Assembly: GCA_937894825.1 (NCBI GenBank)
Contig: CALCQT010000421.1
Span: forward strand, 1 to 13,430
Direction of reading: 5' to 3'
DNA from: an uncultured Anaerolineaceae bacterium
GTDB lineage: Bacteria > Chloroflexota > Anaerolineae > Anaerolineales > Anaerolineaceae
DNA: 13,430 nucleotides
This document shows positions 1 through 6,483 of the stretch, one piece after another. How positions within the stretch are numbered: position 1 is the stretch's first letter; each line of letters begins with the position of its first letter. Position numbers and translations under genes: made by a program. The notes beneath the pieces were generated by a model. The model saw only the letters and a list, made by a program, of their open reading frames with translations. It was not told where the DNA came from and searched no databases.

Positions 1-122
1 CATATCCCCTCCGTTTTCCTCACATCGTCAGCTTTCGAAACGCAACAAACCGCATCTTCGAAAGGAACGTTCACTTTGCCGTCTTCAGTCATCCAACCAC
101 ACAAACGGCAGCCTGATTTCAT
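1..122 (-). CDS. Possible partial small Cys-rich ORF running off the left edge
   Basis: From the ATG at 122 the minus strand stays open for 40 codons to the window edge. It reads MKSGCRLCGWMTEDGKV and continues with a CC pair, giving a CxxC...CC pattern that could bind metal. I do not recognise the family. The frame is open upstream of the ATG only as far as a TAA, and no convincing ribosome binding site precedes the ATG. A second possibility is that a different gene starts at the ATG on the minus strand at position 3, which is preceded by GGAGGGG. If the small frame stops just outside the window, the two could overlap as ATGA. Low confidence, because short open frames like this occur by chance. 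Confidence 0.25.
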   Translation of the reverse strand, partial: MKSGCRLCGWMTEDGKVNVPFEDAVCCVSKADDVRKTEGI

Positions 123-253
123 CCATTCATCCGGCAGCCGGCGGGTAGCTTGATTTTATATCCAGTTTCTATTTTAAGACATTGCTGCAATAAATGTACC
201 AATCCGGCATTTCAACGCATTGCAATATGATTCAAGTGTCAAAAGCCATCATA

Positions 254-314
254 GACGATTGCCCCAGTAGGGGAGATCGTCGCGAAGCACCCTGACGGGG
301 ATGATCGCCCCTAC
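254..314. repeat. Intergenic palindromic element with two alternative hairpins
   Basis: Two hairpins share sequence and exclude each other. The first is 254-281: GACGAT pairs with ATCGTC, with an inner CCCC/GGGG stem. The second is 267-314: GTAGGGG-a-GATC pairs with GATC-g-CCCCTAC, 11 of 12 positions matched around a 24-nt loop. On the minus strand the structure lies just downstream of the coaD stop and is followed within about ten bases by CTTTT, so it may also end coaD transcription. The layout looks like a REP/MITE-type intergenic repeat, but no second copy was seen in this window. Confidence 0.5.
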
Positions 315-345
315 CGGCTTGTTACCTGAATGGGTTCAATCAATT

Positions 346-870
346 TCACAAACCCGACTGTTTGCGAACCGCCGGACCGGTACCGTCGTGTTCATGAATT
401 TTCTGCCGGATGGCCGTCTCCACAAAAGGCGGGAGCATCGCGGTTACCTCCCCTCCCAGTGTTACGATCTCTTTCACGGTCGAGGAGGAAATAAACGTAT
501 AGCGGTGATCTGTGATCAGCGCGATGGTCTCAATATTCTTATCCAATTCCTGATTCGCCAGCGCCATACGGAATTCGTTATCAAAATCCGAAAAAACCCG
601 CAGCCCGCGTACCATTACTTTTGCGCCAATCGATTTGGCAAAGTTAATCGTCAGCCCGGTATAACTGGCAACGGTAATGTTGCTGACATCAGCCATCGCC
701 TCACGCAGCAGTGCTAAACGCTCTTCCGTTGTGAACAACAGATTTTTCTGGGGATTTGCGTAAACCGCCACCACCAGCTCGTCAAACAGACGGGCCGCCC
801 TCCGGGCGATATCCATATGTCCGAAGTGAACCGGGTCGAAACTGCCTGGGAATACAGCGCGTACATGCAT
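346..870 (-). CDS. coaD: Pantetheine-phosphate adenylyltransferase (CoaD)
   Basis: This enzyme catalyses the fourth step of coenzyme A synthesis in the cytoplasm: it joins 4'-phosphopantetheine and ATP to give dephospho-CoA and pyrophosphate. The 174 residues are close to the usual length of about 160. The N-terminus carries the nucleotidyltransferase signature PGSFDPVHFGH, with the HxGH motif at residues 15-18. MVRGLR (86-91) with the following FDNEFRMALAN stretch forms the substrate pocket, and ISSSTVKE (127-134) is the C-terminal nucleotide-binding motif. The last 13 or so residues form a non-conserved tail. The start codon overlaps the recG stop by one base (TGATG on the minus strand), so the two are probably translationally coupled. 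All key residues are present. Confidence 0.97.
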   Translation of the reverse strand: MHVRAVFPGSFDPVHFGHMDIARRAARLFDELVVAVYANPQKNLLFTTEERLALLREAMADVSNITVASYTGLTINFAKSIGAKVMVRGLRVFSDFDNEFRMALANQELDKNIETIALITDHRYTFISSSTVKEIVTLGGEVTAMLPPFVETAIRQKIHEHDGTGPAVRKQSGL

Positions 871-3533
871 CAGTTATTTTCTCCTGTATGAGATGTCAAA
901 ATCCGGTTAACTTTTTCCCGCAGCAATTTTGACTGCTCACCTAAAAGCTCCGGATCCAGCTCAAACAACTTCAGGGCTTCGTTGCGGGCTTTTTCGATCA
1001 TCCGGATATCCAGCAACGAGGCCAGCGAAAAGTCCAGATATCCCGACTGCCGGCTGCCGAGGAAATCCCCCGGTCCGCGCAGATTGAGGTCTTTTTCCGC
1101 CAGCGCAAAACCGTCGTTCGTCTCAGTCATCGCCTTCAGGCGTTCATTTTCCTCCCCGGTGTCGCGTTCCGGGATCAAAATACAGGTGGAAGCGGCCGTT
1201 CCACGTCCGACCCGCCCGCGGAACTGGTGCAGCTGCGCCAGGCCGAACCGGTCCGCGCCTTCGATCAGCATGATCGTCGCGTTCGGAACATCCACGCCTA
1301 CTTCGATGACCGACGTCGAAACCAGAATATCACCGTCGCCATTTTTAAACGCTTCCAGAATGGCGTCCTTCTCCTCGCCTTTCATGCGTCCGTGCAGCAG
1401 CATGACGCGCAGGTCCGGGAAAATCACTTCCTGCAGCTTCTGATATGCTTCTACGGCGGATTTGCTATCCGATTCAGATCCGTTATTCTCTTCCGTCGCC
1501 TCAGCACTTTCAACCAACGGGTAAATAATAAAAGCCTGATGTCCCGTCTTTACTTCCTTTCGGATGCGGTTATAAACCCCTTCCCGATTGACAGGCAACA
1601 GAAGATAAGTCTCAACCGGCACCCGTCCGGGCGGCATCTCGTCAATGACCGTCAGATCCAGATCGCCATAAATGGTCAGCGCCAGCGAACGCGGTATCGG
1701 GGTAGCGGTCATGATCAACAGATGCGGACTCTCCCCTTTCGCGCGTAGCGTGGCGCGCTGTTCAACGCCGAAACGATGCTGCTCATCAATGACGACAAAC
1801 TCCAGATTGCGGAATTGAACCGTCTCTTCAATCAGGGCATGCGTGCCGATCACAACCAGAATTTCGCCGCTCTGCAGCTTTTCCCGAATCTCACGCTTTT
1901 GGGCTTCCGGCGTACTGCCGACCAGCAGAGCCGTCCGTTCCGGTCTAACCGGAATTTCCGGATCAACCGCCCGGATCCGCTCCAGGAAAGCCAGATAGTT
2001 TCTGTAATGCTGCTCCGCCAGAATGCCGGTCGGCGCCATGATGACGGACTGTCCGTCGGCATTGGCAACCAGGGTCACGGCCAGGCTGGCCACAATCGTC
2101 TTACCGGAACCCACATCCCCCTGTACCAGCCGGTTCATCGGAGAACCCGAGCGCAGATCAGCGCGGATATCACTGACCGCTTTCAGTTGAGCATTCGTCA
2201 GCCGGTAAGGCAGATTATCCATCCAGGTTTCAAGCTGCACATCCTGAATTTCAAACCGGTTGGCCGAGACAGTGGTCCAACGGCGTTTTTGGGTCAAAAC
2301 ACTGAGCTGCAGCAGGAAATACTCGTCAAAGGCCAGCCGCTTTTGCGCTTCCCGCAGCAAAGCATGAGAAGACGGAAAATGAATTTGTTCAATCGCCCGC
2401 GTCAAAGGCAGCAGATCAACAGATTCCAGCACAGAATCCGGCAGAAACTCAGGCACCAGATCCGACCAGTGACGGACCGTGTTATAGATCATCCTGCGAA
2501 GAAAATTCTGCTTCAGATTTGCGTTCACCGAATACACCGGAACAATCCGGTTGGTATTTAAATTATCCTGATCGCCCGGCTCCCACTCCGGGTTACTCAT
2601 CACCGGGCGGCCCAGGTAGGTATCCACCTTACCGGATAGTACGATAGCCTGATTCAGATGAATCTGATGGATCAGCCAGGGCTGGTTAAACCAGGTAACC
2701 CGAAGATAACCGGTTCCATCCCCAATCACAGCCTCGGTGATCTGATATTTCCCCCGTGTTTGATTCTCAACGGAATAAGGAATACCGATAATCGTGACCG
2801 TTTCACCGGGGAGGACCTTGTTAATCATCTTAAACAATGAATAATCATCATAACGGCGCGGAAAATAATATAGCAAATCCCGAACCGAATGCACATTTTG
2901 TTTGGAAAGCGCGTTGGCATTCTGGGGTCCGATTCCCGGGATTCGGGTAACCGGACTGTCTACCGAGGGATCATCCGGCGAAAAAGCACGTTTCCGCAGA
3001 TTCCTGCGTTCCCGGGCGCAAAGATCGCCGTTATCTTCCGGTTCCGTTTTTTTCACAACCGGCGCCGCTTCCTGGACCCAAGGCTCACTGTCAGGCGTGG
3101 GCGCCGGCGATTCAACCGCAGCTGCCGGTCGCTCCACCCGCTCAATTACCTGTGCATCCCGCCGTCCGGAGAAGGCACGCGGTTCACGCTGACTTGGATC
3201 AGATTGGTTTTTCCGTCCGGGTTTCCGGTTCGGGTCAGGAGGAGAAAGCGGCGTTTTCCGATCCGTTTTCTGCTTAGACCGGTCATGCCCCGCCGGGATT
3301 TTTCCCAGCAGCGTTTTGGACGATTGCTTTCGTCCCTCAATATCCAGCGACTCATATCCATCCAAAAACGCGTTTACCGTTTCAATCATGGCGCCATCCA
3401 CACCGCTCCCGGATGCTTCTTTTTGCCAAACCGGTTGGAATTTTTTCAATCCACCGACAACCGCCCGGTTGTCATAGCCGCGGCTGCTTTCCAATTGTAT
3501 AAATCTTCGTAATTTTTCTATTGGCGACAACAT
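870..3533 (-). CDS. recG: ATP-dependent DNA helicase RecG with long N-terminal extension
   Basis: RecG is a superfamily 2 translocase that reverses stalled replication forks and processes branched recombination intermediates. At 887 residues it is about 200 longer than E. coli RecG (693). The extra N-terminus has a predicted folded stretch (1-80), then a charged, Pro/Lys/Arg-rich linker (about 80-190). The canonical protein begins near residue 196 with RIPGIGPQNANALSKQNV, a helix-hairpin-helix-like entry to the wedge (OB) domain, about 240-345. Helicase motifs follow in order: Walker A GDVGSGKT (472-479), DEQH box (583-586), TATPIPRSLALT (609-620), HGRMKGEEKD, VSTSVIEVGVDVPNATIM, and QFRGRVGRG (770-778). 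The RecG-specific LNLRGPGDFLGSRQSG motif is near the end. Its only recognisable start-proximal ribosome site is weak (AGGA close to the ATG). It is separated from fakA by a hairpin terminator, so it probably has its own promoter, which I could not place. Confidence 0.97.
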   Translation of the reverse strand: MLSPIEKLRRFIQLESSRGYDNRAVVGGLKKFQPVWQKEASGSGVDGAMIETVNAFLDGYESLDIEGRKQSSKTLLGKIPAGHDRSKQKTDRKTPLSPPDPNRKPGRKNQSDPSQREPRAFSGRRDAQVIERVERPAAAVESPAPTPDSEPWVQEAAPVVKKTEPEDNGDLCARERRNLRKRAFSPDDPSVDSPVTRIPGIGPQNANALSKQNVHSVRDLLYYFPRRYDDYSLFKMINKVLPGETVTIIGIPYSVENQTRGKYQITEAVIGDGTGYLRVTWFNQPWLIHQIHLNQAIVLSGKVDTYLGRPVMSNPEWEPGDQDNLNTNRIVPVYSVNANLKQNFLRRMIYNTVRHWSDLVPEFLPDSVLESVDLLPLTRAIEQIHFPSSHALLREAQKRLAFDEYFLLQLSVLTQKRRWTTVSANRFEIQDVQLETWMDNLPYRLTNAQLKAVSDIRADLRSGSPMNRLVQGDVGSGKTIVASLAVTLVANADGQSVIMAPTGILAEQHYRNYLAFLERIRAVDPEIPVRPERTALLVGSTPEAQKREIREKLQSGEILVVIGTHALIEETVQFRNLEFVVIDEQHRFGVEQRATLRAKGESPHLLIMTATPIPRSLALTIYGDLDLTVIDEMPPGRVPVETYLLLPVNREGVYNRIRKEVKTGHQAFIIYPLVESAEATEENNGSESDSKSAVEAYQKLQEVIFPDLRVMLLHGRMKGEEKDAILEAFKNGDGDILVSTSVIEVGVDVPNATIMLIEGADRFGLAQLHQFRGRVGRGTAASTCILIPERDTGEENERLKAMTETNDGFALAEKDLNLRGPGDFLGSRQSGYLDFSLASLLDIRMIEKARNEALKLFELDPELLGEQSKLLREKVNRILTSHTGENN

Positions 3534-3607
3534 AGTCCTATTTTATCGTATTTCTGGTTTCTGTTTCGTCTGCTGCAAAAAAATGAAAATTGCTCCGGAT
3601 TCCAAAA

Positions 3608-3650
3608 GTAGAAATTCGTGAGGATGCATGGCGTCCTCACGAATTTCTAC
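3608..3650 (-). terminator. Hairpin terminator downstream of fakA
   Basis: A perfect 17-bp inverted repeat lies at 3608-3624 and 3634-3650 with a 9-nt loop. On the minus strand it is followed by TTTTGG. It starts 22 bases beyond the fakA stop and ends about 75 bases before the recG start, so it would separate asp23-fakA transcription from recG-coaD. The U-tract is short, so leakage is likely. Confidence 0.7.
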
Positions 3651-3671
3651 CTTTACCACCCAAATCGCCTT

Positions 3672-5348
3672 CTATTCAATCGCAATAATAAAGTAGTAAT
3701 GCGGCTGACCGCCGTAATGGCACTCCACTTCATGGTCCGGGTACTTCTCCTGAACAAGATCCACCATCCGGCGTGCTTCAGCCTCTTCGATATTATTCCC
3801 GTAGAATATGGTGATCCGCTCGTAATCTTCCGTCTTCGACTCTTCCAGGAAAGCAAACAACGCTTCCTGAACGGTATCTCTGGCCAGAACCAGATCGCCG
3901 TTATGGATCACAATGATCTGACCTTCGTTCACCTGGACACCGTTCAATTCAACCGTCCGGGTTGCAATCGTGATCTCGCCGGATTCAACATCCAGCAAAG
4001 CGGCATTCATGCTCTCAACTGTTTTTTCAAAGTCGCCTTCAGGATCCAGACGCAGCAGCGAACTGATCCCCTGCGGAACGTTTTTGCTTCGGATCACAGC
4101 CACTTGTTTCTCCGTCTGCGTAATGGCGTTATTCGCCGCCAGAATAATATTTTTATTATTCGGCAGAATGATCACTTTATCCGTGGGAAGTTTGTTCACG
4201 GCATTCAAGATTTCTTCTGTGCTGGGGTTCATCGTCTGGCCGCCCTTAATAATGGAAGCTACGCCCAGGCTGGCAAAAATCTTGGAGATACCGTCCCCCG
4301 GGGAAACCGCCACAACCGCAATCTGCCCTTCTTCAACCGGCGCCAAGGTGTACTCAGACTGCCGTTTTTTGCGGATCTCTTCCATCTGAGCGATCAGGTT
4401 CTCAACCGCAACCTTAAACATCGTCCCAAGACTCATGATGTAATTGATCGGTGCATACAGATTTTCGGTCGGGACATGAATGTGCATACGGTACATGCCA
4501 TCGCCCTCACCGACCTGAATGGACGTGCCGAAATCGGAAAGGCGATCATAAAACGAAGATAAAACCAGCTCATTTTTAGGCGTAAAATCGACGACGACCT
4601 CATAATCCTGCCCGGGCTCAATCGTCTCTTCGTCTTCGTTCATCAGGTCTAGAGGCACAATTTCGATCATATCGGGGTTCTCATCCAGGGGTTCATGGTT
4701 CAGCCAGCGCAGAAACCCTTCAAAAATGTAAAAAAGGCCTTTTCCGCCTGAGTCAACCACACCGGCTTGCTTCAAAACCGGCAACAGATCCGGTGTGCGA
4801 TCCAATGATTCGTTGGCCGCCGTCACCGTCACGCCCAGCAAATCGCGGAAATTGGCGCAACTCGGCAGCGCACCCTCAACCGCGGCGGCGGTATCTTTCA
4901 AAACCGTCAGGATGGTCCCTTCGACCGGACGAACCACGCCTTTATATGCGGTCACCTTGGCTTCGTTCAACGCGCGTGAAAAAGCCGCCATATCCATCAC
5001 AAGCTGTTCATCCAGCGCCCGTGAAAACCCGCGCCAGAACTGGGACAGAATCACGCCGCTGTTTCCGCGCGCGCCCATCAAAGCGCCCTGCGCCACAGCG
5101 CGCAGCAGCACGCCGGCATTCTCTTCCTGAGAGGAAGCGATCTCATGCCACCCGGCTTGCATCGTCAGCAGCATATTCGATCCGGTATCCCCATCCGGCA
5201 CCGGGAATACATTCAGGGCATTCACAATCTGCTGATTCGTTTTTAGCCATAGCGTGCCGGCCTCAACCAGTGATTTCACTTGCTGGCCGCTGAAAACAGT
5301 CAGTTCTTCCGCTTTTTGCGCGTTTGTATTGTTTTTTTCTAAGTCCAT
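3672..5348 (-). CDS. fakA: Fatty acid kinase catalytic subunit FakA-like (DAK2 domain, YloV family)
   Basis: FakA-type kinases phosphorylate fatty acids presented by a FakB (DegV-family) carrier to acyl-phosphates that feed phospholipid synthesis. The 558 residues are the usual family length. An N-terminal DAK2/DhaL-type kinase domain (about 15-215) carries the Mg-ATP motif NVFPVPDGDTGSNM (46-59), the GARGNSGVILSQFWRG loop (92-107) and VVDSGGKGL (197-205). A middle domain (about 248-325) contains HIHV. The C-terminal domain (about 340-558) carries GGQTMNPST (369-377) and is typical of the YloV fusion family. No FakB partner lies in the window. The gene follows asp23 with a 39-base gap, and the two form the pairing common in Gram-positive and related bacteria. 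An AGGAG lies 15 bases before the ATG, unusually far, with only a weak GAAG nearer. The biochemical role is inferred from the family. Confidence 0.93.
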   Translation of the reverse strand: MDLEKNNTNAQKAEELTVFSGQQVKSLVEAGTLWLKTNQQIVNALNVFPVPDGDTGSNMLLTMQAGWHEIASSQEENAGVLLRAVAQGALMGARGNSGVILSQFWRGFSRALDEQLVMDMAAFSRALNEAKVTAYKGVVRPVEGTILTVLKDTAAAVEGALPSCANFRDLLGVTVTAANESLDRTPDLLPVLKQAGVVDSGGKGLFYIFEGFLRWLNHEPLDENPDMIEIVPLDLMNEDEETIEPGQDYEVVVDFTPKNELVLSSFYDRLSDFGTSIQVGEGDGMYRMHIHVPTENLYAPINYIMSLGTMFKVAVENLIAQMEEIRKKRQSEYTLAPVEEGQIAVVAVSPGDGISKIFASLGVASIIKGGQTMNPSTEEILNAVNKLPTDKVIILPNNKNIILAANNAITQTEKQVAVIRSKNVPQGISSLLRLDPEGDFEKTVESMNAALLDVESGEITIATRTVELNGVQVNEGQIIVIHNGDLVLARDTVQEALFAFLEESKTEDYERITIFYGNNIEEAEARRMVDLVQEKYPDHEVECHYGGQPHYYFIIAIE

Positions 5349-5387
5349 GTGTCTTCTTTTCGACTCCTATTTCAAATTGCTTTCCGC

Positions 5388-5744
5388 TCAGACAGGGTTG
5401 CTGACCCGCAGACCGCGGACATGGACATTAACGCTTTTCACCGTTAACCCGGTCTGGCTCTCAATTTGATAAGAGACATTGTCCGCCACACTGGAAGCGA
5501 CAGAGGTGATTCGGGTACCATATTCGACCACAATATACAGGTCAATGGACACCGTCGCCCCGTCATATTGGATATTCACACCTAAAGTCGGATCTTTGAT
5601 GATCACGTTCGCCAATCCGGCTGCTTTGTTCTTGGGGGCCAACCCGACCAATCCATAAGACTCCAGCGCAGCATAGTACGCAATGGTCGAGATCGCCCTG
5701 TGGGATATGTAAATATTTCCGTTTATTTTAGATTCATTACTCAT
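5388..5744 (-). CDS. Asp23/Gls24 family envelope stress protein
   Basis: This is a small cytoplasmic or membrane-associated protein of the Asp23/Gls24 (DUF322) family. In Gram-positive bacteria members are linked to the cell envelope and alkaline stress, but the exact function is not established. The 118 residues match the family. The signature order is visible: a start like NGNIYISHRAISTIAYYAALESYG, then GLANVIIKD, a central hydrophobic strand SIDLYIVVEYGTRI, and the closing TGLTVKSVNVHVRGLRV. The gene heads the minus-strand group leading to fakA. An AGGA about 12 bases before the ATG is the only candidate ribosome site and is rather distant. Asp23 genes next to fakA homologues are common, so the context supports the call. 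Confidence 0.93.
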   Translation of the reverse strand: MSNESKINGNIYISHRAISTIAYYAALESYGLVGLAPKNKAAGLANVIIKDPTLGVNIQYDGATVSIDLYIVVEYGTRITSVASSVADNVSYQIESQTGLTVKSVNVHVRGLRVSNPV

Positions 5745-5893
5745 AAGATGGCATAATCCTTTTCTCTCAGGGAATTCTAAGAAAGAAGAGCGTAAATTTG
5801 CTTTTTTTAATCCGTGTTTTCCTATTTTAACAGCTTTCGAAGGGATTTGGTATTATTGATGAACGATACCGTTTTTCGACAGCCATTTTCTTA
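5745..5893. other. Intergenic part of the divergent asp23/arsR region
   Basis: This AT-rich stretch separates the asp23 start from the plus-strand arsR promoter. It presumably holds the asp23 promoter. A TTAAAAT-like box on the minus strand near 5828-5834 is a possible -10, but I found no matching -35. No ORF, strong hairpin or repeat was seen. Confidence 0.4.
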
Positions 5894-5921
5894 TTGACAG
5901 ATCTTCAAATCCGAATATAAT
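5894..5921 (+). promoter_or_regulatory. Sigma-70-type promoter of the metal-efflux operon
   Basis: A perfect -35 (TTGACA, 5894-5899) and a perfect -10 (TATAAT, 5916-5921) are separated by 16 bases. The predicted start of transcription, around 5928, falls at the edge of the inverted-repeat operator. A promoter this strong fits a gene kept off by a repressor. Confidence 0.88.
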
Positions 5922-5927
5922 AATTTC

Positions 5928-5953
5928 AACAGTTGAACAGTTGCTCAACTGTT
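5928..5953. promoter_or_regulatory. ArsR-family operator (three AACAGTTG half-sites)
   Basis: An 18-bp palindrome, AACAGTTG-CT-CAACTGTT (5936-5953), lies immediately downstream of the -10. It is preceded by a third half-site in direct orientation (5928-5935). The third copy also forms a 9-bp inverted repeat with the right arm across 8 bases. The form resembles SmtB/CadC-type operators, which are interrupted palindromes over the transcription start. The adjacent ArsR protein is the obvious ligand; binding is inferred. Confidence 0.83.
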
Positions 5954-5990
5954 AATAAGAATAAGTCGCAACTGCAACAAGGAGCAACGA

Positions 5991-6347
5991 ATGGCATTAG
6001 AAAAAAGCATCACCGATTGCAACGTCGTTCATGAAGATATCGTGAATCTGGTACAGAAAGAGATGCCGGACGAATCCACTTTTTTTGACCTGGCAGACCT
6101 GTTTTCAATTTTTGGCGACAGCACAAGAGTCCGCATCCTCTCGGCGCTGGATATTCACGAAATGTGCGTCTGCGATATCGCCGTCCTGCTCAACCTGACG
6201 AAGTCAGCCGTCTCCCACCAACTCCGCATCCTGCGCCAGGCGAATCTTGTCCGGCCGCGCAGAGAAGGCAAAGTAGTTTTTTACGCCCTGGCAGATGAAC
6301 ATGTCAAAGTGATCTTCGAAAAAGGAATGGAACATATCTATGAATAA
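5991..6347 (+). CDS. ArsR/SmtB-family metal-sensing repressor (CadC/ZiaR-like)
   Basis: This is a 118-residue winged-helix repressor that would bind its own operator in the absence of metal and release it when Zn, Cd or Pb binds. The DNA-recognition region is LLNLTKSAVSHQLRILRQANLV (about 66-87), followed by the wing RREGKVVFYAL. Both known metal sites seem to be present. An alpha-3N-type site has C59 and C61 in the MCVCD motif, plus C10 and possibly H14 near the N-terminus. An alpha-5-type site has D102, H104, H115 and E118, in DEHVKVIFEKGMEHIYE. The spacing matches CadC closely. The start is supported by AAGGAG six bases upstream. Its stop overlaps the ATG of the ATPase frame by eight bases, so the two form one operon. 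The exact metal cannot be read from sequence; Zn/Cd/Pb is inferred from the ligands and the partner gene. Confidence 0.93.
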   Translation: MALEKSITDCNVVHEDIVNLVQKEMPDESTFFDLADLFSIFGDSTRVRILSALDIHEMCVCDIAVLLNLTKSAVSHQLRILRQANLVRPRREGKVVFYALADEHVKVIFEKGMEHIYE

Positions 6348-6483
6348 CGAGAATCTGACTATTATGCAGAAACAATACCGCCTGGCCGGTCTTGATTGCG
6401 CCAACTGCGCAGCGAAAATCGAGGATAAGGTTAACCAAATTCCTGCTGGAGGTCGAATTTCTTTCGAGCCACGAGACGGATGA
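6340..6483 (+). pseudogene. Detached N-terminal HMA fragment of the metal ATPase
   Basis: The natural start of the ATPase appears to be the ATG at 6340, which overlaps the arsR stop. It reads YRLAGLDCANCAAKIEDKVNQ, which is the first strand, CxxC metal motif and first helix of a heavy-metal-associated (HMA) domain. After the next few residues it runs out of frame and stops at 6481-6483, after 47 codons. The rest of the transporter continues in the +1 frame. Compared with usual HMA domains, about a dozen residues (the middle strand, normally after IPGV) are missing. This indicates a small out-of-frame deletion near 6430-6445. Confidence 0.8.

Noticed and set aside
301..717. Plus-strand open frame of 138 codons opposite coaD
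   Set aside because: It lies antisense to the clearly conserved coaD frame, shows no recognisable domain and starts within the palindromic element.
1776..2561. Plus-strand open frame of 261 codons opposite recG
   Set aside because: It is antisense to conserved RecG helicase motifs, and its Arg/Gln/His-rich composition is typical of a shadow frame.
3618..4562. Plus-strand open frame of 314 codons opposite fakA
   Set aside because: The opposite strand encodes conserved FakA motifs, and this frame begins inside the terminator hairpin and lacks a ribosome site.
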